A stretch of DNA of 64,000 bases from NCBI GenBank assembly GCA_015183035.1, contig JACZZP010000017.1, positions 62,001 to 126,000 on the forward strand, in the 5' to 3' direction. Each line of letters begins with the position of its first letter. Position 1 is the first letter of the stretch. The translations under genes and the position numbers were made by a program. The stretch is from Meloidogyne chitwoodi (lineage: Eukaryota > Nematoda > Chromadorea > Rhabditida > Meloidogynidae). Under the pieces are notes generated by a model. It saw only the letters and a list, made by a program, of their open reading frames with translations. It searched no databases and had not been told where the DNA came from. This document shows, piece by piece, positions 1-14,087 of this stretch.

Positions 1-185
1 ATATGTATATGAATAAATTAGTCTATTATTTTTTATTTTTTTGTCTATTTTTATTTATAATGAAAATTTGGGATTTGCCAAAAACTGAAAAAGATGCCAT
101 CGAATTCTTACAAGATCGTGGTCTTCTACACAAAACTAGAGTTTGTCGCGATGGACATGAAATGAAACTTTATCACAATTTTTGA
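1..185 (+). pseudogene. Merlin/ISXO2-like transposase N-terminal fragment
   Basis: An open frame entering from the window edge and stopping at 183-185 ends with WDLPKTEKDAIEFLQDRGLL followed by H-x-x-R-x-C-R-x-G-H-x-M. This LPxTxxxAIxFLQxxGLL plus Cys/Gly-His-x-Met pattern is how Merlin (IS1016/ISXO2-like) transposases begin in invertebrate genomes, ahead of their DDE domain. The stop follows at once and no DDE region is visible downstream, so this is probably a decayed or truncated copy. The part before the window is unseen. The family call is from recall of the motif. Confidence 0.4.
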
Positions 186-756
186 ATAAATTATGATTGC
201 TTGGGGAAAATATTAGCCATTGGATTGATTTTTTCTTTTATATATTTTTCCTTTAAAAAATAAATTTTGTCCGCAAAAAAAAAGTCCGCAAAAGTGCGTA
301 GGGATAATGGAAAAGTACCAAATATTTTTTAAAAATAAAAGATACCTATTATAATAATGAAAAAGAAAATGCGTGGACGTCACCTCCCTAGACATAACCA
401 CCAATAAGATCAACAAAATTTTGTTCCCATAACTAACTTATTACTAACTAAAATAAAGTACATACTAACTATTTAATATAGGTACATTTTACATTGAACT
501 GTAGCATTAAAAACTAAATTATCGTTTCTTTAAAAAATTTGTTCATTGACGAAAGGTCCGTTGACTTAAAGTCTATTGACAAAAAGTATTGACGAATGGT
601 CCGTTGACGAAAAGTCTTGCCACCATTTAGGCTGCGAATAGTTCTGCGAATTTATGCTGCAATAGTTCTGCGAAATTTTATGCTGCGAAATTCTGCACGG
701 ACGAACCACTTCCAAAACTTCATTGTGATTTTTAACTTCAGTTTTCATCATTGCTC
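186..756. other. spacer with short degenerate repeats
   Basis: No gene is supported here. At 268-297 there is a TCCGCAAAA-type motif that recurs as small palindromes at 30470-30505 and 35243-35300. At 545-620 the phrase GTCCGTTGAC / AAAAGTC-TTGAC repeats, and at 630-695 TGCTGCGAA/GTTCTGCGAA repeats. The last part lies just upstream of the huntingtin start and should hold its promoter, but no motif can be named. Confidence 0.5.
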
Positions 757-3700
757 ATGATGAGTTCATATTCTGATCGTCTGGATCGGTCTCTAAATAT
801 TCTTGAAAATATTACTTTCGAATTAAATTCTGATTTTAAACTTAATGCAAGGTTTTCTTTATTTTTTAATCTTAATTAAATTCTAATTAGGAAAACTCGT
901 TTACTTTCATTTGAACATGAACAACAGGCTTGTGTAGAGCTATCAATATTGTTGACCAACTTGGATTCTCTTGGTTCTGTTGGAAATCAGCAAATTAGTC
1001 GTGAAAAATTGAGCCGTTCAATTGCAGTTCTATTTAAAATTATTAATCATCCTGAACAAGGTTTACGCTTTTTGGCTGACCAAATATTAGATGAAATATT
1101 TCGAGTTATTTTTTTTATTTAAAAATTTATAAACGTTTTTTTCAGAAATTTATTCTTAAATTTCAAGCACCAAAAGTAATTGCATATTTGTTAACTGAAT
1201 TTGACAAAAAATCTCCAGCCCGTATATTATGTTCAGTATTACAAAAACTAAGTTGGGTAGCTGTTTATACAAAATCACAAAGAGCAGAGTAATTTTATTT
1301 TTTTTAATTTACAAAATTTATTTTATTTAGTGTATACAACTCTCATTTTTTGTGTGGAATGATACAATGTATTAAAAAAGAGGATGATTCTGTTCAGATG
1401 GCAATTCAACGTTATTTTCCTTTAATACTAGATTCGTTTGGTCCTTTTATTTGTGCCACTCATACTGAACTAGCTACGGAATTATTTAATGCTGCAATTA
1501 ATAATTTAAATTCACGTGGTGGTCAGAATAGGTATTTTATTTTTTATACAATATTCTACTCTAAACTCCAGAGCAGCCTCTATTGTGATTAATCATTTGG
1601 CTAAATTTGTGCCTTCTATTCTTCACAAATCGATTTACCAACTGGCAGGTTTATTTTTGAATTTATACGATTTGATTATTTTTATATTAACCAAAATTAT
1701 AAAAAAATAATTTATTCAATTTATTAGAAATTATATTAAATGGTGATGATAATGACGAACAACATCAACACAGGCTTTCTGGTGCTTTGAATACATTTTC
1801 CATTCTTTTACCATTTGTGTTGGAAAATATGACTCAAACTTTGGCTTTTTTATTGAAGAAAGTATAATTTTTTGTTAATTTTTTTAAAGAATTAAACTTA
1901 ATAAAATATTTCCAGTTACTTTGTAGAGTGCTTTGTTGTCTTTATAGTCGTGCAAATGAAGTAGTGCTTGCTTCTCTCGAATTTTTACAAAAATTTGTGT
2001 CAAAACATCAACAATTTAAAGATGCTATCAATCAATTGGCTCAGTTTGATCCTCGATTTATACAATTGATTGAATCTGAAGAGGGATCATTAAAGTACAT
2101 TATAATTTTAATATTTATACGTTTTTTTAGTTCACCTGTTTACTTTGTTGAGGAACAAAAAGCTAGTTGTTCAAAAAGTTTTGAAAATAAATTAGAAGAA
2201 GGTTTTTTAATTTTCAATATTTAAACTTTTTTTATAGTTGAAACAATGAGCTGTTTCTCATTACGAACAGACTATTCGTCATCTAGGCCTGCCAGTGCCT
2301 GGAATTCTTTACAAGATTTGTTAGCTGAACAACAAATGAGTGTATCAAATTCGGATCAAGAAATTGGACATTGCAGAGAACAAAGCGAAGCTAGTCTAGA
2401 TGATACTGGAGGAATTTACCCTAGAAATGATGATGTAAACTAACTGGTTTTAAACTTTATTTCCTTAGATGTTTAGAATCTTCTCGAGATCGATGACTTT
2501 GATAAAATTTCTGTTAGTTCAGCTGAACTTTTTGTTGATCCATTAATGAACTGTCTCCATCAGCAACAAAAATCTGAGCGATTAAACACTTCTTCTTGGT
2601 TGATTAGTAACGAATCTAAAACTGTAAATTTTGATTTAATTATTTTATTTTTTATTTTAAGCTTAAAAGTAATGATGGAACAATAACAACAAGAACAAAT
2701 ACAACTAGTGGATTTATAACACCAATTTCTATAATAAGTAGATCTATAGGACAAAAATCATTTGAAAATCAGCAACAAAGCGAAGAATATTATGGAATTT
2801 TGGAATTTCTTCCAAACAATTTTTGTATGATTTTAAAATTTTATATTTTGTATAAAAATTATTTAGGCAATACTGGTGTCAATTTTTGGATCTACTCGGC
2901 ATTATTTGTTGCTCGTAAATTTTTGTTAGCAAGTAAAGGAAGAATTCGTTCTAATCGCGAAATACGTGTATCACACAAAATTCTTGCGTTAAATTATATC
3001 GCAGAAACTTTGCTTTTGGAAAGTTCGCTTATTCAACAGCCTATTCTGGATGGTATTTTTTAAAATTATTTTTACAATATATTTTTTTAACTTTTAAGTT
3101 GACGTTCAACACAATTATCTCACTGATCTTCATCTTTACATTGGTCATGATGATGATAATTTGGCAATCGCTGCATTAAATTTTTTCTTTAACGTTGAAA
3201 AATGTAGTTTTTTTAATGATCCTTCACAATTTAATCAACTTTTTTCTGAAAAAAGTATTTTTTTATTATTTATTGTTAACCCTATTTTTTAAGGCAAACT
3301 AATTTGGTACATTAAGAAGACTCTTCATTGTCAACGTAATTCTACTCGTCTCAAGGGTATTTTTCAAATGTTTATTAATGCAATACCTCTTCTCTGTTAT
3401 ACTGATAGTTTATTGATGATGGCATGTGAATATGCAATTAATATTAATGCAGAAATTAATTATTTTCGTGTTAAGGTTTTTAAGATTATCAAATTTCACT
3501 AATTTTTAGAGTTATTTTTTAATTTTTTTTATGAGGGTCATTTAGTTTATACTTTCAGGCGGTTAGAGCTGAATTCCTGTCGAAAATTAAATGGTCGCAA
3601 ACATCGCTAAAAATTCGTCAAAAATTACAAGTGGGATGTACTCAAGTATTTGTTGGCCAATTATTTGATAAAGATCCAAGAGTAATTGATTAAAAATTAA

Positions 3701-6700
3701 ATTAAATTCCAGTTTTTAGGTTCATAAATCAACTCTGGAATTTTTGCCATTATTCGTTTTAAATGCTGATTTTGGGCAGAATACAAATTTTTTTGCGTAT
3801 TTTTCTCTTCCCCATTGCTTAAAATCAACTTCAGGATTACCATTGGTTTTTTTTTTAATTTTTTAATATTTCTGAAAATGTCTTTTTTTCTAACTTATAG
3901 ACTAAAACCCTAATATTTTAAATTTTAAGATTATTGGATTAAACGACAATTTACATTCTTACTATCAAACAAAATCTGTGATAATTCAAAAAATTCTATC
4001 TGAAAATTTCTTGCATATTTTTAACAAAATATATTCACTTACAATGGAACAATTTTTTGTTCAAAAGTCAGGATTCATATTCTCGCTGGAAGTTCTTATT
4101 AATAATTTTCCTCTAAACTACTTTCATTTAATTACCGAGAAAAGGTTTAAATTTTAATAAAAAAAATAAAATATTTTTGTTTTAAAGATCTTCAAATATT
4201 TCACCAAAAGATGAATTGTCGGTTTTGTATAGTTTACTCTTACTACTTTTAGATTTTGCTGAGGATACTACTTGTTCCCTTGAAGAACTTGGATCAATTG
4301 TTAGAATAATAACTAAATTGTTTTCAGGTTAATTTTATGTACTTTTGATTAAAATTAAAATTTATTTTTAGAAATATCAATTTTTCTTATTAATCAAAAT
4401 AATATTGACCAACTAAAGACTGCAAATACTACCTCAAAGCTTTTACAATTTTGGAACTTTTATCAATTAATTAATGTGAATGCTAAACAAATTCCAAAAT
4501 CTAAACAAAACACCAATTGTATTGAACGTTGTTTGATGCTTTATTTGCGTATTTTAAATTTATTTTATTCCATTGTTGCTGAAGAAAAGGTACAACGACA
4601 TAAAATTTTATTACATCGAACAGGTTTAATTGCTGGTAAGACTAATTTTATTTAAAAATTAATTTTCTGCATTTTTTTATATTCCATTTATTTAATTATA
4701 ATTTTAGAGGGTTTTGTTAGCAATGCTGCTTTTCTTCTTGCAAATCCTTCCTCTCTCATTCTTCCTGAAAAATCTTCCGATTATTTTTCGTCAACAGCTA
4801 AATCACTTTCAAATACAACAATTCAAACAACAACAAAAGCAAAAAATTTGTCTTTTCTTCTTGGTGCGGCATCATCACATCCAAACGGACGAAGACAACC
4901 AACCAGTTATTTAAACTCATTTGTTTTGTCATCCCTTGAGATGCAATTGCGAAATGCTTATAAAGCTTTTTTGGTTCTTTTAAATTAATTTATAAGTTAT
5001 TTTTAAATATTCTTTAGGAGTCTTTAAAGCCTGATTCGCATTGCCGTTTTCTCGATTTATTCAATTCAACTATGAATGGATTTTGTACTTTTTTGGAATT
5101 TGCTGATTTTTCTTTGATTCAGACCTTTATTGACGAGTTGCTTATTTTCTTACGAATGTTGGTATGTGAAAAATAATTATTTACATTTTTTAAATAATTA
5201 TTTTTAGATGGATATTTCTCCAGATAATTCTGCTCGTTTAGTCAGTCATTTGATCAAGAATGCCTTTAATATTAATTATCTTTCTTTGAAACCGAAGCAT
5301 TCTAATTCTTTAAGACAAAACGATATGTGGCAAGGATTGTCTGATTATACTAACGGTATTTTTTTAAATTTAATTTAAAATTTTAAATCAAATATAGATC
5401 CAATTGAGTTTAACTTATTGAGGCCTATTTATTCTTTCAACAATTTTATTAAATTTGCTCACCGTTCGGAATTTTCTGAATTGCTTATTGACTGGATGGC
5501 TGGTTGGATGCATTCTAGTCGAATGAAATTACCTCTTATTGTTATTCAGGTTATTTTACTTATTTTCTTTTTATAAATATATTTTTTTAGGAAGATCAGC
5601 AAGAACAAATGAATCAATTGTTGCATCAATTTGAACCATTTATTTCGCGTTTACTCAAATTGTATCCACTAACAAATTCGAAGAGGACAAAAAAATCTGT
5701 AAAAATTAGATAACTATTTTTTTTTTAATTTAATATTTTTTAAATTTTTTTAAAGATTTTTGATTGTATTTTCGTCCTTTGCCTTTGTAATGTACGTTAT
5801 GAATTACTTGATGCAAATGGCAAATTCAAAGCAAGAGTACTTTTACAACTAAAACAATTATCTCCAGAAGAGGATGTTTCACTTCTACCCTCTATGTTTA
5901 TGTTTATTTCTTTGGTGGTTCGTGTCCGATGTTTAAAATCTTCTGAGGTTGTTTTTTTTAAGATTTATTGTTATTTTTTTGTTGTCAGATTGGCTTAGTT
6001 ATTGAAGAATTGTTTAAACGAATTGATAGCAAGATTTTATTTTGGTCACTCGAATCTTTAAAAATTGTTATATTTGATATAATCTCTCAAAATAATCGTA
6101 AAACTCGCATTTCTGAAGAACATAAACTAATTTTGATTCAATTAAAAGATGGCCTTTTAAAAGTGAGTTGATCTTGAAGGTTATTGTTAAAACTTTTTTT
6201 TTTAGATATTTACCCTAACCTTTCAACATTACCCTGAGCAGGCAGCAGAGGTGTGGTTATGTCTTTTTCACGCTTTTAAAGCAAATTTTGATTATGAAAG
6301 GTTGTTTTTTATAATTTAAGTCTTTTCATCTTTTATTATTATTTAGTTTGTCAAATATGTCGTCGGACTTTATCACACATTATTTTGAATTTTATAATAA
6401 AATATCTGTTCGGGATGAAGAATTCACTACACCTCAGCATTCTCCCACAAGGGAAACCACTCCTCAAATAGATGCTAATGAACAATATTATTCTTTTTTA
6501 AATTTAAATTCTAACATGAGCAGAAATAATCAAAACAATTTTTGTCCAAATCCTTTACGTCAAATCTTTTTACATTCCATTTTAATTAGCCAATGTTGTG
6601 TATCTTCTACCTCTAGGTATTTTTTTTAATAATATTAATTTCTAATATTTTAAATTTCTTTTAGCAAAATTGACGATTTTCTCAAATGTTTGGATAAATT

Positions 6701-9700
6701 GCTTAAGCAATTAATAAATGACTCACAATTGTTAGTTGATAATTATTTTGTTAATTTGGCTTTATATGTTTGTCCAATGATTTTTATACTTTTCAATCAT
6801 ATCGAAGAGGAAAAATTGCTAAACTTTTGTTCAACTCATAAAGGGAATGATGAAAATTCTATTAGAAATTTGAGCGAAGAAGCTGAAACACAAGAAACTT
6901 TTTTAGAATTTTTGGCAAAGTAAGTAATTTTGTTTATTCTCTTGGCTATGATCTTTAAAAATTTAAAATAATTTTATTAATTTTTAGACATATTGCCTTC
7001 CTTGTATTTCATTTTGCAAATAATGTTTGCTGTACAGATTTTTTGGTTTACACAAACAGTGACGATACTCTTTGTTCACAAAATAATTATATTCCTTCTG
7101 CTGCAGAAGCTGTTCTGTTATTTTTAATTTTAACACTTTGTCAATCAATTCAATCAGGTTTTTTTGAATTTAATTATATTTTATAAAATTAATTGTTTTA
7201 GAAAACTCCTCACATCTAATCTGTTTTTTAAAAAAACATTTGTGCATCGCTTACAATAATTTACCAAAAAATGTGTATGTCAAATTAGCACATTGTTCAC
7301 CTTCTATATGGTCTTTTTGGATGAATTTTCACTTTACGTTTTCTAAAGAATTATCTTTTAGGTTATTTTTTTATTTTTAATAGAAATATAATTGAATTTT
7401 AGTGATTTTGGTGCTTTACCTTCTAAATGTAAATATTTGCTTGTTCAACTTTTATTTTTGAAAATTAATCAGTTTGAAACAGAGTTAGAAATTGAAACTT
7501 TATTTATTTCTGTGTTGGATTCACTAACTTCGTTTTCTTCAAAAACTGATTTTTTATTAGAATTTTTACGTGTTGAAGGTGACAAATTATTTAAAAAATG
7601 TATAAACAAACTACCTAAACGTGTTTTAAATATTTTGGAAATTGAATTTTTTCAAATTTTTAATCAGAATTGGGGAGAAGATGTGATCATCCCGTCTCAT
7701 GAATTGGTAATTTTTTTAAAATTTTATTTTTTATATTTATTAATAATTTTTAGTGTAGTCTTTTACCTCGACTTTTTTACATTTTGGCCAAATCTGAAAA
7801 TGTACAAACAATTAATTTATTAACAAAAATAAATGAAATTGATGAATCAAATTCATTGGAACGTTTCAAAATTATTTGGGCACATTTTACAATTAAAGTA
7901 TATTTTAAACTATTTTTAATTATTTAAAAAAAAAATTTAAAGCCAGAACAACAAATATTTAATACTTCAAACCTCAAATTTACTAACAAAGAATTTTCAA
8001 TTTTACATGATAATAATGTTTCAATAACCCAATTTTATAAAATATTACTTTTACATTCCTCAACGGCAAACGAATTTGAGCAAATTTGTGAGGCGATTTT
8101 GACACTTGGAGAACAGGAAATTGATGATATTCTTTACAATGTATATAATTTTTATTTAATTTTTAAATTATTTTTTTCCAGCGTCCATTTTGGCCATTAA
8201 GTAAAAAATTTTTTGAAAGTTTTTTTCTTGTTTTGACTCAAAATATTGTTAATTATAATGAAGAAAATGAAATTAATGCTAAAATTGAAAAAATTATTCA
8301 AGTTTTGGTTAAGCACTGTTTTATTAAAAATAAAAAAAGAAATCATTTCCCAGCTGAAAGTGTTTTTATTTTAGCTAAAATTGATGATTTGAGGAAGAAT
8401 TTTCAGCTTCAAATTCTTCATTTTTCAGTACAGCCAATTTTTTAAATATAAAATTTTAACATTTTTCTTTTTTAGTTATTTTTATCAGATAATAAAAAAT
8501 GTTCGGTCGAATGCTTTTTGAATCATACATTTGTTCAATTATTTACCTCTTATTATTCCAATGATGAGGAATTACCTTCAGAATTTTATGTAGCTCTAAA
8601 ATTATTTTTTTCGCTTCAAATTGTGAAGGATTATTATGCAGATAATGATTGTAAAACGTTGAAAAGTTTACTTTTGTTTTTTACTCTTTTTTGGGAACTC
8701 ATTGAAAAGGTTTAAATTTTTTTAACTTCTTTTTTTTTTAATTTTTTAAATTAGAAAATTGAACGATGGAAAAGACCAAATATTGATAAACGCCACTTGT
8801 CAATTCAAATCGAAATAATTTTATCTGGCGATGAAAGGTCTTCTTTTTCTGATTATTGGCAAATTGAAGAAAAAGATGATTTAGAGGAAGGAATTAAAAA
8901 ACTTTTTTCTCTAATTCAAAGAATTGTTTTTTCATTAAAAAATGATTTGATCGAAAATGAAGAAGCAAAAGAAGCATTTATTTCTTTATTAGCAAATGTT
9001 TCATTATTCCATCGAATGGCTTTAATTCCAGAATCTGCACTTAGGTTAATTTAAATTATTTTTTTTTTAATTATTATTTTTTTAAAGACAAGATTGGAAA
9101 CCTTTAATTTCAATAAATAATGAAGGTAATTGTTCAATTCCACTTGTTCAAATTTATTTGCTTAATGATTTGGCTGTTTTACAAGATTTTTGCTTCAGAT
9201 TATTTTCTTTTGGTAAAATCATTATTTTTAGAAAACATAATATTTTATAAAAAGGTTGGTCTTCTCGTTCCCAATTTGAGGAATTTTCAATGTCACTTTT
9301 TGGCGTTCTTTCATCAACTCCTACTACTCTTTTTGAGCTTCAACAAAAAACTGAAGCAGATGGAATTAATACAGTTTATCAACAATTATATGCTTCCAGT
9401 TTAGCTGTTGAAGCATTAAGTGGAGTTTTGCTTCAATCACTACTTTATCCTGTTTATTATTTTTATTTTTTTAATTTATAAATTATTTTTAGAAACCTGG
9501 GGACATAATTAACAGCAACTTTGTTGTTATACATCGCAAACGAAAAGAAAACTTTTTGTTCTTGAACACTGAGTAATAAAATAAAAATTTAAAATAATTT
9601 TTATTTTAAAATTTATAATTTAGATTTGGAAAAGTGGCTTTAAGGGCAAAATTATTAACAAATTTGCTTATTGAAAATGATCAAATTATTTTAAACAATG

Positions 9701-12093
9701 CAACAATTTTTATTGAGAATTTGGAGTTTAATAATTCTAAAGTATTATTTTTATTTAAAATTAATATTAATATTTTTTAAATTAAGAAACGATATGGACT
9801 GGGACAAGCTGCTTTGTATCACCTTTGGTCTGTTACAGGACTGCTTGAGCCTTCAAGCAGTCCTTCTTTCTCTTCAATATTTTATACACAAGAAACAGAA
9901 CCTACTATTGAATTAAATAAAGTAAACGATGAATATGACACTTCTTCTTCAATTCGTGCACTTTTTGAAACATTTATTCATTGGTTAAATTCTTCAGGTT
10001 TTTTTTTTATAAAATTATTTTTTATTAAAAAATTACCTAAAAATTGTCAATTTTTCAGAATTTATTTCCCATTTACCTTTATCAATTTTACATTCTACTT
10101 TACGTTCTTTATCATTACTATCAGATTTATTTCAAGAAAAAACTTTTTACAAACAAACTTATTCGACTATTAAAACTTTGTTGGCCAACAATCCGGTAGA
10201 TATTTTGAAATGGTTTTATTTTTTTTATATTTTTTTTAAAGAAATTATTCACTGATCCAACTTGTAAAGGTTTTACTTATTTTCTTTTGCTTAAGTGTGC
10301 TTCTGTTTTGGATTGGGCAGAATTGGCTGATTCTGGGGAAGTGGTAAAAATTAGATTTTTTTATAATTTTATTTATATTTTCTTCAATTAAAGTCAACTT
10401 CCAAATATATTGAAAGCATTATTCATTCTGGATTTTTAAATCAAAATGAAAAATTTGTTCAAATATGTTCTCTCTATGGTCTTTTATATTTATTACAATC
10501 TCTTGCTTTGGAAAATTTACATAATATAATGTCCATTTCTTTTGATTTTGTTGTAAGAGAATTGAAACAACAACGTCAAAATGGAACATTAGATTGGTAT
10601 TAAATTTAAAAAAATTTTTCAAATTATTTTTAATTTTTTAGCTTTATTTTGTATCAAAAATTGTGTTGGGCATTTGCTTTTGGAATTTTGCAAGAAGCTG
10701 TTCCTTTAAACGAAAATTCTCGTGATCAACTTTTACAATTAATTAAAATTATGTTTGTCAATCCTCAACTACCAGATTGGCTAATTTTAATTTTAACTCG
10801 TGGTATTGAGTCTTTAGTACTACACAGTTGTTGGTTAATTTTTTTATCTTTTTTTAATCTTTTTTTTTAATTTATTTTTAAAGTTATGCTTTTAATTTTC
10901 GAATGATTGCTTTAGAATATTTTGACATATACCAACTTTTTCCTGGACATTTGCCTTATGCCCTTTCCCTCTACTTTACTTGTGCTTATAGAGAATTAAA
11001 TGAAGGTGGAGAATTTACTTATGCTTTCAATAAAAATTTTGGAGAAGATTTTCTCAAAATTTTGAACATGTATTTTTTGAATAAAAAGAATTTTATCTTT
11101 TCTTTTTCTAATTTTTTAGATTTTCTTTCTATTCAAATTCTTCTTCATCATCAAAGGTTGTTTCAATGTGTCATCTTCTTTCTGATCTTTTTTCTTTTAT
11201 TTGGGCAAAAGAAATTGTTTTGGAATGCCTCTGGACTGTATTAATGCCACCATTGACTCCATTAGCATGTAAATTTTATAATTTTTTAAAATTAAAATTA
11301 TTTTATATATTTAGCACCAAGAAAGCCAATATCATCATCATCAATTTTAATTTCTCCTCAAAATGAGAATAATTCTAAAAAAATAGCTTCATCTGGTAGC
11401 GAGTTTTCTGATCCATTGCAGTCAAAAGAAATTTATTTGGAGACTTTTAGGTTAACTTTATTTTGAAATTAAAATTTTTCTTATCTAATATTTTTGTTCT
11501 TTTTTAGTTCATTTGATGACAAACCACTACTTCCTCGGCAACTTATTTTGAGCAAATTTGATCAATTTCTTGTTCAACTAATCTTTTTTATAATGAGAAA
11601 ATTATACAAAACTGACAAGTATTTTTTTAAATAAATATTTTTAATAATTTAAATAATTTAGAAAAGTTTGTTTTGAACTAATGATTAATTTCTTTATTCC
11701 TAAATTAATGAATAGAATAGAAAATTCTACTGGAATGTTACATTATTTAACGTTGTGTTTACTTTGTTCTACGGCTATTAATGAGACTGAAAGTAAAAGG
11801 TTAAAGCTAAAAATAATTTTTTAGCTTTAAAAGTCGATCTTTATTTTAAGGGTTCATATCCTTTTTCAATCTAATCCTTTTGATTCTAAATTTTTCAAAG
11901 CAGTTTTTTATTCCGATTTTATATTCAAATTAATAAACGATTTTTTGAATGAGGTAATTTTTTAATTTTTTTAAATTAAAAAAAATTAATTTTACTTTTT
12001 ATAAAGCTTGATATTTTGAATATTAATGAAGAAAAAAACAGAAGCAAACTTTTTGAATTTTTTATTTTATCTTTGTCTTTAAAAAATGTTTAG
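757..12093 (+). CDS. htt: huntingtin homologue lacking the polyQ/proline exon
   Basis: A giant HEAT-repeat scaffold protein split by several dozen short introns. The proposed start is 757-759 (MMSSYSDRLDRSLNILENI), which lines up with human HTT KKDRVNHCLTICENI just after the polyQ and proline-rich region. Other collinear matches to human HTT, from recall: VSHKILALNYIAE (2970-3005) with VSVKALALSCVG; FDKDPRVHKSTLEFLPLFV (3665-3755) with GDEDPRVRHVAAASLIRLV; FGWSSRSQFEEFSMSLFGVL (9205-9310) with [40 protein letters not shown] (9787-9846) with the C-terminal SYKLGQVSIHSVWLGNSI. The last exon ends SLSLKNV-stop at 12093. First introns read: 852-890, 1105-1145. No polyQ or polyP run is present. HTT works as a cytoplasmic trafficking/autophagy scaffold with HAP40. 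Total length was not counted exactly; the span suggests a near full-size protein. Confidence 0.9.
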
Positions 12094-12560
12094 AAAGATT
12101 TCTATAAATTAAATATTAGGAAATTTTAAAATTAATAACTTGGAAGTAATTTTTTATTTAAATTTTAACCTTTTTTATTTAAAAAAATTATATAATTTTA
12201 GATTTAAATAATTTCTAATAATTTAGTTTTTTAACTTAATTAAATTAATTATTTATATAACAAAAATTGCTTTAAAAGGAATATGCTTTCGTAGAACGCA
12301 AAAAAAACATCTGCAGAAAAATTTAATTTTTCTTGCTTAAAAAAATATTTTTGGAATTGCTTCAGTTAAAATTAAGCATATGTTTTTTTAGTAGAATTTT
12401 TCTAAATTTTCTACATGTTTCTAAAATTATTTTTTTAGATTTATTACAATTTTTATAAAATATTAGAACATTTGTTTATATTTTCTACTGAAAAACTAAA
12501 AGTTATATTTTTAATTTCTACATATTTAAAAGAAAATAACCTTATTATTAAAAAATAATA
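12094..12560. other. AT-rich spacer between huntingtin and GPCR genes
   Basis: 467 bp of A/T-rich sequence with no recognisable gene, RNA or element. The two flanking genes are on the same strand, but the gap is longer than typical nematode operon spacing. Confidence 0.5.
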
Positions 12561-14087
12561 ATGATTAAAAAAATATCAAAATCTCTTTATGACTTGGTTT
12601 TATTATTTTCTGCAACAAAAACTGCTCTTTGCTTTCCCGCCATACTTTTAAATTGTTCTCTTATCTACGTTACTTTAAAATCTAAATTTCTACGTAAAGG
12701 CTTGTGTAATTGGCTTTTGGCTATTTATGATGGTTGTCTAATTGTTTATTTAGCAACATTTCCTTTAGCTTTATTACAACATTTGTTGACTGAAAATGAT
12801 ATAATTCCTTTTTGGAAATGTTTTTTGCTTCAAGCAATACCTCTCACTTTCTTTGCTGCATCTTTTCCAGTCATGTTATCTATTGCTTTGGACAGATTTA
12901 TTGGGGCTGCGTTTCCGTTAAAGTTAGTAGTATATTATTAAAAAAATATTTTATTGCAGATTAGAGGAGCCCCCTTAAATTTTTATGTCAACCAGATTAA
13001 CACTAGCCCTAAAGATCAACTTCCTTTTGAGCAACACAATTTCATCTGAAAAAAGTTTATAATATACTACTTATTGTTAGTTGATCATTAGGGTCAGTTG
13101 ATCTATAGGAAGGAATTTATATGTTAGTGGTGATCTTCAGGGTCGTCCAAAAAATCTAAAATATTTTTTAATTAAAATAATTTTATTAAAGATATTACTC
13201 ATTAAATAATTCTTACTATATTGGCTCTGTATTCTTCGGTTGTAGTTGCTACTCAGCCTTCTACCTAGCAATTGCTTTAAGAAATTTATTGAGTTATTCA
13301 CAAAGTTCAATGAGTTGTTCAATGATTAATTTGTTATTGGATTATCAACAGATTATGGCAATGACAAATATTTTTTTGGAGGCTATAGCAATTATTCTTT
13401 ATGTTATAATTGTAATGATTTTAACGAAAAAGAAGCATACAATTAAGAAGATAAATGAAAGTATGTATAATTTCTTATGTCCGGACATTTCGTCTACAGA
13501 AATTGCACAACATTTCGTCCCAACGGCAAAAAATCGTAGACTCGGGTAAACGAAATGTAGTTTTTTGCCTTTGAGACGAATTGTCGTAGTGGCACGAAAT
13601 ATACATGAGCCAATTTTTGTAGCAAATTCTAATATATTTTAAACAAAATTAATTTGGAAACGCAATAAATATAACTTTCCCTCTATTATTTAGCGGCATT
13701 TGATCGTCGCATCTTAAAATCACTTTTTACAATTGCGGCATTTGACTTTATTGGATGGACAAGCAATTCTAGTGCAATGATAATACTTGGAATCTTAAAA
13801 GTTGATGGCGAAACTTATTATAAAGTTTTAAGTTGTATAAGCTATTTAACATTTATTTCGGCATGTTCAAATGCTCCTTTACTTTATTATTTTAGGTTTG
13901 TTTTTATTTTAATTTTTTAAATATATTTTACAGTCATTCATATCGCCAAGCATTTAACAAACACTTTCCTTTCACAAAATCGACAAAAAACATTCTTTTT
14001 CGTCGAAAAAATGTAAGAATTGCACCAAGGATTTTAACAGCTCCTGTGCAATTAAATAAACCTTCTACAACAACAGGAACAACTTAA
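12561..14087 (+). CDS. seven-transmembrane chemoreceptor, srsx-like
   Basis: Four exons: 12561-12922, 13192-13460, 13694-13895 and 13934-14087, with consistent phases. Exon 1 gives hydrophobic segments TM1-TM3, a conserved Cys before TM3 (FWKCFLLQAIPLTFF) and the DRY-like LDRFIGAAFPLK. Exon 2 starts YYSLNNSYYIGSVFFGCS and carries TM4-TM5 with a basic third loop (TKKKHTIKKINES). Exon 3 holds TM6-TM7 and ends SNAPLLYYFR, in the NPxxY position. The tail SYRQAFNKHFPF ends with a Thr-rich stop. The Cys, DRF, late Asn-Pro-like and S-x-x-YR features resemble the nematode srsx family of rhodopsin-like receptors, usually sensory and plasma-membrane; ligand unknown. Intron 3 holds a MITE. Other small rhodopsin-like peptide receptors remain possible. 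Confidence 0.72.
13470..13625. mobile_element. CGACATTTCGTC palindromic MITE, copy 1 (in GPCR intron 3)
   Basis: Contains GTCCGGACATTTCGTCTACA, ACAACATTTCGTCCCAACGG, a central AAAAAATCG / GGGTAAACGAAATGTAG part and a degraded return arm (GACGAATTGTCG). The same modules occur at 19627-19771 and 29975-30115. It explains why this intron is ~230 bp instead of ~45 bp. Exact ends are uncertain. Confidence 0.65.

Noticed and set aside
566..751. Minus-strand frame just before huntingtin
   Set aside because: It runs through TGCTGCGAA-type short repeats and has no coding character.
12094..12560. Huntingtin-GPCR operon
   Set aside because: The genes are same-strand, but the 467-bp gap and lack of functional link give no real support.
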